Assembly: GCA_030267565.1 (NCBI GenBank)
Contig: BRXU01000009.1
Coordinates: 285,501-349,500, forward strand
Direction of reading: 5' to 3'
Origin: Pleodorina starrii
Lineage: Eukaryota; Chlorophyta; Chlorophyceae; Chlamydomonadales; Volvocaceae
Length of the DNA: 64,000 bases
The notes beneath the pieces are model-generated. The model worked only from the letters and a program-made list of their open reading frames with translations, searched no databases and was not told the origin of the DNA. The translations under genes were made by a program, and so were the position numbers. Shown here in pieces: positions 1 through 13,400 of this stretch. Numbering within the stretch: the stretch's first letter is position 1; every line of letters begins with the position of its first letter.

Positions 1-381
1 AAGGCGGATCGCAGCACGGCGACGTGACAGTCTTCTTCTCAAAGCCGAGAGCGACAACACGTGTTTGTTGCAGGTTGAGCATTGTACCAACATGCCAGCA
101 ATATCGTAGCGAAACGGAACGTCCTGTGGCATCTGCGACCAGAGCATCTCATCAGTGGCCAAATAGTGGCGTATGCGCACGCGGTTGGCAGGCAGCATTC
201 AAAAGCTCACACGGGGCTCGTGCCTCGGTGTCCTGTGTGACATGTTGTCCACCCCACAACCCGTCCTACCCGTACAACCATTCTGTACAAGGTTGCGAGC
301 ATGGCAACACGACGCAAATGTGGTATACTACACCATTTTATACTCGGAAACACACAGCAGGGAATGGTCGATGGCCACTCC
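1..381. other. Region beyond the coiled-coil gene, no gene seen
   Basis: Several overlapping short ORFs exist on both strands, but none shows protein-like composition, repeats or splice context. The stretch is less GC-rich than the neighbouring exons and is probably intergenic, or the end of a neighbour whose body lies outside the window. Confidence 0.4.
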
Positions 382-386
382 TTACA
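382..386 (-). terminator. Probable poly(A) signal of the coiled-coil gene
   Basis: The plus strand reads TTACA, so the minus strand reads TGTAA, the usual poly(A) signal of volvocine algae. It lies about 155 nt downstream of the TGA at 543-541, and I saw no other copy between the stop codon and this site. It would give a 3' UTR of roughly 170 nt. Confidence 0.6.
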
Positions 387-540
387 AGCCCCACTGCGCA
401 CCCTTCAACCCCTCAAACAAGACCGATTGGAGTATTTTGTTGTATTGCGTAGTCACACGCCCCGCCGTCATAGTTAACCATAGGCGCCGACGCTAATCAT
501 TATTTTCAGCCTTCCCTCCTTCCCTTGCAGTCCCCTCATC

Positions 541-3500
541 TCATCGCCCCGTGTTGGAACCCGTCGCTGACACCCCTGACACGCCCGAAAAGGAGGGTGA
601 TGCCACCACCGCCGGGCTGTGCATGTGCACGTGGATGTGTCGCGCCCCGTTGTTGCCGCTGCTGACGGGCCTAGGCTGCTGCTGCTGCAGCTGCGCCATG
701 GCGATGGGGGTGGCGGAGGAGCTGCCCGGGCTGCCAGCAGCGCCCCCCGGAAGCAGCGCCCCGGAAAGGGAGGCGCGGCTGTTGCCCCCGCCCCCCCCTG
801 GCGGCTGCAGCTTGCGGCGGAGCGCCTCGATGGTTCGCGCCTTCTCCGCCGCGTCCTCCTCGTGCCGCTTGCAGCGCTCCAGCAGCGCCGCGATCTGCGC
901 GTCCTTGCCCAGCCGCATCGCTTCCCACGCCTGAAGCATCGAGTTGAGCTCCCTGCGCATACACGGCAGCGGCAGCGGCAGTGCAGACGGTGCGTTGGGC
1001 TGAGTTGCATTGGGCTGTTCGGGATTGGAGCTGTTCGGGGGACAGACTCGTCGCTCATGCCGTCATGCGTGTGGGTCAAGTTGTGGGCACGTGACAACCT
1101 GTACTGTACGGTATTGCTGCTGGTCAGGCAATGGGGTGCGGTGTTCGTGAATGGCAGCAGCGGGGCACGCAAGCCGCGCCCGTCCGCGCACCTGACTTCG
1201 TTGTTGCGCTGCTCGAGCTGCTCCCGATACGCAGCCGCCTGCTGCGACGCCGCGCGCAGCTCGGAGCGCGCCGCCTCCAGAGCCGCCGCTGCGTCCTGCC
1301 GCGCCAGCGTCGCCGCCTGGTTGTTGCGCTGCAGCGCGTCCGACTGCGCGTCCAGCGACCGCACGCGCTCCTGGCGTCCAGAACAGAACGCACCAGGGCA
1401 GGGGAAGGCGGGAACACACGGGACATCAATACTCAAAGCGCGTCAGCGGCTAGCAAAGAACATCCTGCAGCACAGCCCCCGTTTGCGGCGCCGCGCGGGG
1501 CCACAGATCAGAACAACTCCAAACAAACCACATGTGCGCCGGCGCCCCACCTGCAGCGCCGCCATGGCACTCCTGCCCGCCTGCCACTGCTCCTCCAGCT
1601 GCGCGCATTTCCTCATCAGCAGCGCGCACTCCTCCTGCTTGGCCGCCAGGGTGGCCTCCAGCTCGTCGCTGCGCCGCAGCAGCGCCTCCTGGTCCACAGA
1701 CAGCCGGCTGCTGTCCCGCTCCTTTTGAGTGGGGGAGGGGACAGAGGGGCAGGGTCAGGGGCAGGAGCTCGGAAAAGTACCATTGATGCAGTGCCGTTGA
1801 GAATTTGAAATACGACCGACGGGGTCGAGTCGAGCAAGCCAGTGAGCCATCCGGCGTGAGGGCAACGACGCACAACGCTTATTAGTGGCGCCTCCACTGA
1901 GCGAACCTCAGTGGCCCGTGACGCAGATGCGCACAGGGGGCTGGGTCCTCATGCGCTCTCTCTCTCTCATCCACGCACCTGCTGCATCAGGCGCTGCTTG
2001 AGACGCTGGTAGTCGGCGATCTGCGCCGCGATCTCCGTCTCCACCGCCTCGCAGTCCGCCTCCTTGCGGCGCAGGGCGGTCTGCAGGCGGGACACCTCGT
2101 CCAGTCGGGAGTTGAGGCCCTCCTGCGCGGACCTGCAATGCAATGCAATGCGTACATCAGTGTTGATGGGAAGGAGGGGAACGGAGAGGGGGACCGCGGA
2201 GAGCAGTTGTTCGCAGAGCGGCAGGCAGCCAACCAAGCTGGACTGGGACGTTTTCATGGCCCGGGACATAGGCGGCAGGCCGGACTGGCCCGGGCGCCGG
2301 GCCATGCGAACGATCGGGCTCCAACGGAAGAGCAAAGAGTGCGTTCCCTGCCATCCTGCCGCCACCTGCCCCCACGGCCGCACCCACTTGAGCCGGGCCT
2401 CCAGCCGCTGCAGCTCCTCCTCGCGCGCCGCCAGCCGGCCCTGCAGACTGGCCGCCTCCGCCTCGGCGGCCGCCAGGGCCCCGCTGCGGCGCTGCAGCTC
2501 CTCCAGCAGCACCGCCGTCAGGTCCTGAGTGCCAGGGAGGGAGGGAGGGAGGGAGGGGCTCAGGTGAGGCAACGCCGGTCACTGCACGTATCCACACGGG
2601 TCATGCCTTCACCAATGTCACAGTGAAGTCCCGCACATGCACACGAGATGCGGCGATCCAACATGCCCCCCCCGGTTCATGTCCACCGTATACGCACGCC
2701 CAAACTTTGCAGACCGAAAGGAACAGGGACAGCGGGGCTTTCCGCTGCGGACCCCCCTCAACGGGCCCTCACGGACACACGCAGGGCCGAGGGCCCGATC
2801 CTCTAGCCCGACCGCACCACCCACCTCCAACAGCCGCAGCGACGTGGGCAGGTTGCCAGGCGCCGCGCCGCCCTGCGTGCCGCCGCCGCTGCCGCTGCCG
2901 CCCGGGTGCGCCCCGGCGGCGGCCTTGGCGGCGGCGGTGGACAGCGCCGAGCGCACCGCAGACTGCAGGCGACCCACCACCGCCTCGGCGCGGCTGACCT
3001 GCTCCTGAAGCTGCTGAACCTGGGGGGGGGGATAGGCGGCGGAGGGTGGAGGGCAGCGGGCCGGCACCGCAGGCAAGCAGTGCGTCAGCATGCGGCTTCG
3101 GAGCGCGCCAGTCAACGGGTCCCGCTCATACGAGGCCCCTTAGGCTTTGAGTGCGAACATGCGGCAGATGGCACACACGCGTCCGCCTACCTGGTCGGTC
3201 GCTTGCTGCGCCCCCGATTGGGCATGCGTGCTGCGCTGCAGCAGGCCCTGAACCTCCTCCTGCAGCGCACCGGGGCGGCCAGTCCCGGCCGGTGGGTGGG
3301 TGGGTGGGTGGGTGGGTAAGGGCGCTGACACAAGGGCAAGGTCTGGGCCTTGGGTGGGAGGCCGGGTAGGACTGGAGTCAAAGATCTGATCAGCAGACCG
3401 ACATAATAAGGAAGGGCAGAAGGGCAGAAGGGCCAGAAGGTCATGGTGGGGGGTCGCGCCGCGTACCTGCAGGGCGGCCGCCTGTCGCGTCGCTGAGGCC

Positions 3501-6500
3501 AGCTCCGCCGCCGTCCTGGCAGCCGCCTCCCGCTGGACATCGCTGTCGGCCTGCGGGAGAGCAACGCAGCGGGAGAGAGGGAGGGAGGCCGTGAAGGCGG
3601 GCAAGCATGTGAAGGCGGGCAAGCATGTGAAGGCGATGTGAGCGCAAGTGGGCCTGGAGGCATGACTGCGGGGGGAGCCCGGGGTGGTGGTGCAATGCCG
3701 TTCAGTGGGAGAAGGCTACGCAGCGGCCGGTAGCGGCCGGTAGCGACATCCTCCTCCCCATTCCACCCCCTCACCTGGAGCAACAGCATGGAACGCTCGG
3801 CCGCCTGCAGCTGAGCGCGCGCCTCCCGCAGATCATCCTCCCGGCCCTGGAGCTCGTCCTCCACCGCCACCAGCTGCGCGCCGCGCAAGGGTCCGTGCAG
3901 CAGCAGCACGGGGACCGGAGGCGGGATTTCAGACAAGTACATGAACGGGTGACGAAGGGTATACAGACCCGCGGCGGCTGCTTCGGCGATCCACAACAGC
4001 ACTCCCGCCCTGAGAACTCCCGCCCTGGGCTGCCCGCTCCCGCAATACGGTATTGCATTATCTTTTGCCTTTTTGCAGAAGGGGCTGCCCTTACCCCATT
4101 CGCGCTCCCGCTGGAGAGCAACCAGCGCTTTTTACTGCGGCCCAGCCCCTATCCTGTCATCCGCCGCGTGCCGTGCGTCCCACCCGTTTCGAGCTTTCGA
4201 CAGAGCTTCCCGCCGTGCAGCCCCCGGCCCCACGAGGCCCCATGAGGTCGCCCCTCACCCACCCACCCGCAGCCCCTTGGCCTCCAGCTTGTCCTCCGCC
4301 GCCCGCAGCTGCGCCCCCAGGCTGTCCCTCGTGAGCTCCAACTGGTGCTGACACGAGGTCAGGGCCTGCTCCCGCTCCAAAACCTGCGTGCGCGCACAAC
4401 CAGAGGGCGGGGTCGGTCAGTGCTGCTACTGCCACCAACAGTCTACACAGCTGCGCGGTCCACCGCGGTGCAGGGGCACGCATTATGAGGGAGGGGCGGT
4501 GGCGGGAGGGGCGCCCCGGTGGGCAAGCCCTTGGCGTAAGGAGGCCGGATGCGTCATGCGTCGGAGGCGGGTCAGAGCCCAGCAGGAGGGCTTAGGGTTT
4601 AGCGACCAGGGTGCGCATGAGACAGGCGCACGCAGGCATTCCCGGTGCGACGTGTGGCGTCTGCCGGTCGGCCCCATCTGGATGTGCGCGCGTGCTCCTC
4701 CCTGTGCGTGTGCGTACCTTGGCTGTCAGCGCGGATGCGTCCGCCCGGGCCCTCTCGAGCTGCGAGCTGAAGGTGGCCAGGTCGGACTGTTGCAGCGCGA
4801 GGAGCGCGAAGGACAAGGAAAGGGGCGCACAGGCCACATAGGCCAAAGGGACGGGTTCGGTCAGGTCCAACCGGGTTGGGTGGCGCAAAACTGTTAGGTA
4901 AGGCAAGGAGCGCCTCCTCCGGGGTCGGCTTAACTGCTGGCCGGGGCCGGGACCGGGGCAGGAAAAAGGCGCCGAAGGTCAGGTTGATGTCATGGCACGG
5001 GTCGGTGTCCCGGACCAGCCGCCTACGCCCTCCCAACAACGCGCCAGCCCCGGCGACCCCTCAGTTCTCCTGCTCCTCCTCCTCCTATCGCCGCCGTGCC
5101 TTCACTCCCCTACCCCTAACCCCACCTGCAGCTCCTGCACCCGCGCGTCCTTGGCGCGGCAAGCGTCTCTCCACAGCGCCACCACCCGGTCAAGCTTGGT
5201 GGCCTGCTGCTGGTGCTGCTGGGCCAACAGCAGCTGGTGCGCGGAGGAGAAGCTGGCGGAGGAGCCAGCCGGACCGCCGCCGCCGCCGCCGCCCGGGGAC
5301 TGCTGCAGCCCGGCGGCGGCGGCGCGGGCTGGCGTCATGCTAAGGGTGGAGTGGTATGGCCGCGTCGCCTGGGGATGGAGGAGAGCAGGTGGAAGATGGA
5401 AGACAGGAACACCCAAGGCATGAGGTGAGGGCGGGCGCGGGGACTATGGACTGACGGGGTAGTGTTAGCGGAGAGAGGGAAACCCTAAGGCTCCCAAAGA
5501 GCAGGATGCGTTGGGTGGGCCAGGCCTCCCCGGTCGCCGTCGAACTGGGAACGGGCCCTGTCCTGTCCTGTCCTTACCTGTGAGCGGGGGCTGGTAGACC
5601 CGGAGCGCAGGCCGTCCTCGCCCGGGCCCTGGTCCCGGAACAACGAGCGTTGCGAGGCGCCGGAGGGGCTGGGCGGGCCCAGCAGCCCCACGATGTGTTT
5701 CTGGCCCTGCTGCTGCTGCGACGCGGACGTGAGCTGCTGCAGTATGTGCTGGCGGCTCTCCAGCTGCTGCTGCGTCACCGCCAGCTGCTGCCGCAGAGTC
5801 TCCGCGGTGGATGCGAACTCGCGTTCCTGCCACCACCACCGGCCGGCCGGGAGAGCGCGCAGACGGAGAAGAGGGAAGAAGGGAAGAGGGAAAGAGGGAA
5901 AGGGTTCCTCATCTGGCGGATGCCTCGTGCGCGACGGCCGTTGCACGTCCCCCATGGTTGGCGTTCGCCAGTGCGCGTGGCGGGTACGTATGGCATAAGC
6001 CCTATACAGTGAAGCTTTGAATTGGGCCCTGCACAGCCCACACAGATAGACATGTGGGGTTTGGGTCGATCGCATGCGCGCGTTGTGCGTGGGCCTGCAA
6101 CCTCCAAACTTGGCGCCCACAGCACGCATGGGGCTGCCCCTCGCCTGCGCACCCGAATCTCCGCCTCAGCCAGCCGTCGCTCCAGCGTCGCCGCCTCCCT
6201 TGCTAGCTCCGTCCGCTTGGCGTTGGCGGCCTGCACGGAATGGGCTCAACGCGGTTTGCGAAAGCGATATCTCCTTACAGGGCAACATATACGGTGTATG
6301 GCCCCAATCTGTGTTCCCGCCACAGGAAAGCAGCGCGGCCGTGCACACGGGCACATGGGGTGCCGTGCATCCCGTACCTGGAGCTCCGACGACAGGGTTT
6401 CGATTTCGGAGCGCTGTGTCCGGATCTTCTGCATCAGCGCCTGCAGCGTGTTCCGCGTGTCGACGTCGTCGTCAGCGCCGGCGAGGTGCTGCTGCTGCAG

Positions 6501-7467
6501 CCGCTCCAGCATGCTGGGAGACGAGAACTCCACCGCACGGGCGCTGGCATGGCTGTGGGAGGCGCGTCGCTCGCCATCGTGTTGTAGGCGCTGCGTGAGC
6601 GCCTCACAGCGAGCGTGGGCCTCCGCAGCGGCCGCGGCGCTGGCAGCAGCCTCCTCCTGGGAGGCTGCCAACGCGGCCTGCAAGGGAATGGCAGGATAAC
6701 TTAGAGTATTATGCATAGTGGATGTTACTGCTTTGGAAGGCGACAGGCAGCGAAAAAAATGGTCCGGCTGTCCGAGCGAGGGAGGACCCACCTTGTACGC
6801 TTGCAGCTCCGATCGCAAAGCTCCAACTACAGCATCAGCATTCATGGATGGTCCTGATGACATCGTGCCACCGTCTACATCCAGAAAGAGGTCAGCGTTG
6901 ATGGAGCTGCCGGACAAGAGTTTGTCATATGTCATGCGTAAACAGCTGAAAAAAGGCACGAAAGCCCAATAAAGATAACATTTATCATGGTCAAAGACCT
7001 AATTTTTCGATTAGCTCCTCTGGAAACATTATGTTCTTCGGCTGTCGTGCAGTTTAAAGGTGGCGATCTAGACAGCCCGGTTGCCATACCTGCCGGGGAC
7101 CGCCCAGCGTCCATAACTTGGGCACGTAGAATTTCGACCTGAATTTCGGAAAGGCGGTGATGCCGATCAGGGAATTTTGGGTTTTGGCGGTCCCGAGTCA
7201 CTCCTACTTTTTACCTCACGCACGCCTGCCACGCCTACCTCGAGGTCCTTGCTCCGCATCTCCTGCTCGCACTGCGCCAGCTTGGCTCTGGCCTGCTTGA
7301 GCTTTGAGTGGGTCACTGTCAGCTTCTCAAGCAGGTCCCTGTTCTCCGAGAGCATGCCCACCAGCTGCTGCGGCGGCGCGTGCGATGCACTGGACAGGCT
7401 GACCCCGCTGACGCTGGACGCCAGCTGCGTGGTGCGCCGCCCCCCATCCAACGCCTCTTGGTCCAGA
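541..7467 (-). other. Exon map of the coiled-coil gene, exons 61-78
   Basis: Minus-strand coordinates: e61 7467-7239; e62 7138-7090; e63 6874-6792; e64 6677-6378; e65 6230-6153; e66 5826-5578; e67 5368-5126; e68 4786-4718; e69 4383-4267; e70 3873-3775; e71 3550-3467; e72 3259-3191; e73 3019-2825; e74 2524-2388; e75 2132-1979; e76 1721-1551; e77 1370-1192; e78 952-541 (stop included). Phases are 0 except after e60, e74 and e77 (phase 2) and e62 (phase 1). The acceptor of e63 is uncertain: stronger-looking sites at about 6949 and 6910 break the frame, so I used GTAG at 6875-6876; an in-frame TCAG lies about 16 nt further in. Exons 66, 67 and 73 contain Gly/Ser/Pro linkers. Exon 78 ends the helix and encodes the low-complexity tail. 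Confidence 0.75.
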
Positions 7468-10400
7468 CTGCAACGCAGTAACAAAATGCATTTGAGTTCA
7501 ACGTTGTCTAATTGCGTATATGTGTGATTGCGTATGTTTGCGTGTAATGGACTGCAGGCGTGGCGTCTCACCGCCGTTTTTACCTTTCCCCACGCGCGCA
7601 GCAAACCCACCTTGCCATCTTGCGTTGGAGCGCTTCATTCTCCTGCATTGGCAGTTTAAACAGTTCAGAACATGTTCTTTTACCGCGTGAGCTCTCAAGG
7701 TGGTCAGCAATAGGAGTCCATTTCATGGACCAAAGCCCCGCCACCAGGGTCCCCAGCTCACAGCCCCATGTCACCCAGAACCCACCCACCCACCCACCTG
7801 CAGGTATCGCTGCGGTTCCCAACACCCACCCACCCACCGACCCACCTATTGCAGCTGCGGCCTCATCTGCATCACCACCCACCTGCAGCGCCGCGCGCAG
7901 CTCCTGCCGCACCTCCCTCAGCTGCGCCTCGAACGCCTCCGTGTGGCCCCGCAGTGCCACTAGCTGCTTGCCCACACCGTCAAGCCGCGAGTCGCGGTCC
8001 GCCACCTGCCGCTCGCATACCGCCAGCTTGCCCTGCAGGCCCTGAACCTGCAGCTGCAGCTCCGTCACCTCCTGCCGGTGCGCCTGCGCGTAGGTGTAGG
8101 CGTTGACGTGGGCGGAACAAACAAGCGTTCGGAAAACAGCAGCACAGCGCGTAAGGATCGACGCAATGAGCCGTGGAGATGCGCGGCACCAAGTCGGTCG
8201 TGGTACTCACTGCCCTGCCCTGCCTGTCATGCTTGGGAGATGGGGGCGCTGATGGGGGTGCCATGATTTCCGGACTTCGTCATTCCGGAGTCCCCAACCC
8301 TGGTGCACCAGCGCACCCCACCCCACCTCGCGCTGCGCAATCAGAGCGCTCGCCGCCCGTGTCTCCGCCTCCGCAGCGGCCGCAGCGCGCGTCTCCGCCT
8401 CCGCCAGCGCCGCCTCCAGGTCCTGCGAGCGCACCTCCAGGCCCGCGGAGCGCACCTGCGCGGCCGCCGCCTCCACCACAGCGTCCTCCGCATCGGCCGC
8501 CTGCAGCAACGCGAGGGCCGGGTCGAGCCAGGCAGAGCAGAAAAAAACAGGCATCAAAAGAGAGTAATACTTCCCTTCTCCGCACACCTTAGGAAAGGAA
8601 GGCACACACGTGACTGGCGCGCACGCGCCTCTAAGCCGACTTGCTAGCAGCATTGGGGGTTATTGCGCCATACCCCGTTGTGCTTGCAACGACCAGCCCA
8701 GCCAACCATCGTTTCGCTTTGCTCGCTGTCTTGCTTGCCTGCTGTCTGGCCGCCGCCAGCGCCTGCTCCAGATCGGCCACCCGCCGCACCCACAGCTGGT
8801 CGGCGCCGCGGCCCTGGCTGCCCACCGCATCCAGCTGCCGCCGCAACGACTCCACATCGGACCGCTCCTCAGCCAGCCGGGCCTCCGCGGCACGAAGCTG
8901 CACGGCACGACAGGTAGTAGTAGTGTTAGTATCAGTAATAGTAGAGAAGCGCAGGGGAGTGTCCGGACAATGAAGGCTGAGTTAGGTTTCAGGAGGGAAG
9001 GGTGTACACCGGTGGTATAGGTATGGTTTGCCCGCCCTGAGATTTGCGGTAAACGGGGGCCGGTCGCGCTGTCCTCACCCACCTGTGCGGTCGCCCTGTC
9101 ACGCGCCTCCTGCGCCTCCAGCAGCTCGTTCTGCGACCGACCGCAAGGAAAGGAAAGGAAAGGAAAGACAGCCTCGTCGGTTTGCGGCGGGGGAAGGGTA
9201 TACGGCCTGGCGGGGAGCAGGGCGACCTTGACGATACGTGGTTCAAGCTACCGAGCGGCTCCAGGGAGGGATTCACTTGTAAGTGGAGCCGCCCGGTGAA
9301 GGCCAGCCCGCGGCTTACCTGCACAACAGATATCCGCTCCGCCAGCTTGCTGGTCTCAGCCTGTAATGATGGGCCCCATGGGTTTGGTCAAAGCAAGCCA
9401 TCAAAGCTCTTAAGATAGCACCCACCAGTCCGGAAGGCCCTCCCGCAGGCGCACGCAATCCGCTCCTCCTGGCCCTAGAGATTCCCCCCGTGACAGCCCC
9501 CTGGCCTACCCGCAGGCGTGTCCCCACATCTGCTGACAGCTGCAGCTCCAGAGCTGCGGACTGACGCTGGCGGTCATGCTCCTGAGCCTCACTGCGCAGC
9601 GTGTCCACGAGCACCCGGAGCTCGGAAAGCTCCTGTCATGTCATGTCGTGGGGGGAGGGAGGGGAGAGGTGGAGAAGCGCACGGAGGTGGAGCGTCGTTG
9701 GGGAAGCTGAATCCGTGGGAGAATGACCACCGAACAAGCCGCGTGTGGGTGCATGTGTTTGACCGCACCGCACACTTTCGTGTGGCTGCAGCGTGTGTGA
9801 CCGCGTGTGTGAGCGCCGCACACACGTTCGGATGGCTTCGCGCGAAATGGCGGCGTCGATCGGACTGGACTTGCGAGCGTGCATGAAGGGGCATACCGGT
9901 GATGATGGCATGGACACAGCCACTGCGACAACCCAACAACGAGCACCTTACCCGCTCGGCGGCTCCTGCGCGGGCGAGTGCAGCTTGGGCATCGGCCTGC
10001 ATGACATGCGCAGCGAGTTACAAAGCTCGAGCTCGGATCAGCTACAAACCGTGGAAGCAACTCAGCAGCAGCCATGGACCTCATCTCGCTCAAACACCGG
10101 GCGCACCTGCAGAGCGTCGGCCAGAAGCGCCGTCTCCCGCAGTTGCAGCTGCAGCTCCAGGGCAGGAGGGACAGCCTGTGTGACGGACAACGGAAGCCAG
10201 TGGTGGTTTTCAGAGGCCGGCCGCATGGGAACAGCGCCATCCCGCGCGCAGCCAAAACAGCATCATGTTGCGCGCCGTTCGCACCTGCTCGGACCCCTGG
10301 GTCACTTGTCCGACTTGCCCCGCCTCCGCTTGCTGCGCCAGGCGCTGCGCCGACGCCGACGCCAGCTGGGCCTGCGCCGAACCGTCAACAGCGGATCAAC

Positions 10401-13400
10401 GAATGTACCGTAAAAAGGGCGCAAACCAAATCAAGCCATTCGACGCTGGGCGGCAGACACGGGACCGCTCCGTGCTGCGATCTGGCCAGCGACTGGACAC
10501 AGCCGTGGGACCCTGAGGACACGTATCAGCGGGGTCTGCTGTGAGACAGTAGGAGTCACCTGCAGCACGCCGACTTCCAGCTCCTTGTCCTCGCAGCGGT
10601 GTTCCAGCTCCTGAAACCGCCGCTCCGCCTCCCCCAGCGCTCCCTGCAGCTCGCCGCAGCGCTCGGTCGCGCGCGCCAGCGCCGCCTGAGCCGCCTGCAC
10701 GGCCACATTACACGCGTGGGCCAAAACGCCCCCCGGCCAGCATCTCTCTCCAAAGGCCTCCTGGAGCAACGTCACTGGGCGTTGGCTGTAACAAGCCACA
10801 CACATCACATCCCCGGCACCGCCAACCAGCTTCTCGCCCTGCGTTGGCGGTGCTGGTGCATGCTGCACACGCCCCCGCCTTCAGCGGCCCCGCCTTCGCC
10901 TTTCAACCTGCCGCAATACAGCACGCACACACACACGCACGCACACACGCACACACACACGCACACACACACGCACACACACACGCACACACACACACGG
11001 CGCGCACCTGCTCCCGGTCCCGCTGCTCGTCCAGATGCAGCTCCAGCTCCAGAACCTTCTCCTTGAATGCGCTCACGCCGTGCGCGGAGCCTGACAGGGA
11101 GGCCTGTGCCAGCAGCAGAGAACGGACAAGAGGCAGAGTGGCGGACGGAGAGAAACATCCATCCATCCAGCCGTTTTCATGAGTAGTTGCCTTACCGCTT
11201 GAAGACGGGGATGGAGTCGGGTACCTGCGAGCAGAGGAGTATGCTTGCTTCCGTGGGAGGAGGCGAGCCTGGTAACCGCAATGAAAGCCGTCCTTATTCG
11301 GTAGGTAGGCCGGGTGAGGGCCGGCTACCGCGAAACTTTAATAATCGAGGGAGGCGGGTAAAGCCAACCAACCCCCTGTCGCGGGGCGGTGGCGCTATCT
11401 GCCGCGGGGCGGTGTAATGGGCAGAAGACGCAGCGGAAACCTGTCAGTACTGACTATATGAACTCGCGAAATTGCTCTTTCCGTCGCGCTCAGCGCGACT
11501 TGCACTTCGCTCTCACCGGTACGGCCAGGCCGTACCACCAACGAACAGCCGAGAACGCTCTCGGCAAATACACAGAAAACCTTGGTTTTCTTCGTTTCAC
11601 TCAGAAAACCTTCAGTTTGTCACCTACACAGCTCAACAAACGACTGTTGCTCTCCCCCGGGACACACAGCCGGGCAGGGGAGGGGAGCGGCTTCCTCTCT
11701 GGGCTGTGGGGCTACATATGCTCCAACATGCGCCCAGCGGTATGTAGTTCCCAGCCCTCCTCCTCCGCCTCCCCATGCATTACGGTACCTCGAGGCGGCT
11801 CTGCAGCTCCGCTGTCTTGGCCTCAGCGAGGCGCAGGCGCGCATTGGCCCCCTCCAGGTCCGTCTGCAGCAGCTGCGCGTCCTGCTCCGCCTGACCGGCC
11901 CGTGTCTCAGCACCGATGAACTCAGCCTGGGGGGGGGGGGGGAGGGGGCAGCAGACAAGGCGTGCAACAACCAGCAGCGTCGGCGCATCGGCACATGTCA
12001 TATAAATAATCGCAGAGTATGAAGCTCATCCGGCGTGACTCCCGTGCACTTGGAAGTTGCTTCATTGGAAGTGACCCCCATGTACACAGAATCAACCTCG
12101 CCATATTTAGACGACATGACTATCGAGGGGGCGGGTTTTTGCAACGACCCAATTCCGCTTTTAAGCCCACCTGCAGTGCGTCGAGTTTGGCCTGCAGCTC
12201 CGCGACAGCCGCCTCCAGCAGCCGCGACTCCAGACCCCCCAGCCGCCGGGGCGACGAGCCCAGCTGCCCTCGCGGTGATCCGCCCTCGCGGCGCGCCTGG
12301 GCGCCGCTCGCAGCCGCAACGCCGCTGGAGGCATCCAGGCGCCCGGACCGGATGGGGCTCGCGTAACGGGAAGGTGACGCGCCCGGACCTGCGAAGCAAG
12401 GCGTTGTGCAGCATTCACAACCCTCCCGAAAGAACTGCTTGCGTTGTTAACGTAGCAGGCGCAGTACGCTTGGCTACCCCATGCCCAACAATCAAGTCCA
12501 GCCGTGTTCAGCCGTGTCCAAGTCCACACGTGTGGAGACCTACTTGTTGGGGAGGGCGACCGCGCCTCGACGCCTGCCGCAATGGCGGCGGCCGCCGCCG
12601 CCGCCCGCCACTCCGAAGTCAGTTGCTGCAGCTGCTGCTGGAGCTGCCCGTACTGCTCGTGTAGCCGCTCGTTCTCCGCCTGGACCTGCGGACACCACCA
12701 CCACCACCACCAGCCACAGCCACATTCAACAGCCGAGCAGCGCAGACCAGAGCAGCCCCACCGCAGCGTCAGTGCCCCCATCGCACCGCACCACCCATGA
12801 CGCCATGACGCCAAGAGTCAAAGCTTTGGCACCCGGGAACTGTCCTCCCTTCCAGTTTCCCCGTATCCCAGTTTCCCCCGTATCCCAGTTTCCCCAGTAT
12901 CCCAGTTTCCCCAGTATCCCAGTTTCCCCAGTATCCCAGTTTCCCCAGTATCCCCAGTATCCCGTTTCCCCAGTATCCCAGTTTCCCCGTATCCCAGCGC
13001 ACGGGCGCAGTCTGCGTAACCCTTAACCCCTCACGCACGCAGCATCTGAAGGACACAGCCGCATCCCTTGCCCCCGCTGTCCTCATCCCCATCCTCGCTT
13101 ACCTGTCGCACCAGGCCCTGCTGCCTCGACAGCGCCGCCTCCGCCTCCACAAGCTGCGCCTCGCTGTCCACGTGCCGCTCCTCGGCAGCAGCCAGGTTGA
13201 CCTGGCGGAGGCGAGGCGAGGCGGGCGGCACCAACAACACACACAAGGTGGGGGGATACATTGGGACCAAGGGGACGGGTGTGATGGCAGTGGATGTGAT
13301 GATGACAGCATCGGTGCTCTTGCACAAGCCGCCTTTCAGCAGGTCTTCGTTGCACGCAGACTCCCTGGGGCCGCCTGGCGCCCTCAGCCCCCCTCCGCCA

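Noticed and set aside
12853..12996. Possible CRISPR-like array
   Set aside because: Contiguous minisatellite without spacers, in a eukaryotic intron; the same holds for the other tandem arrays.
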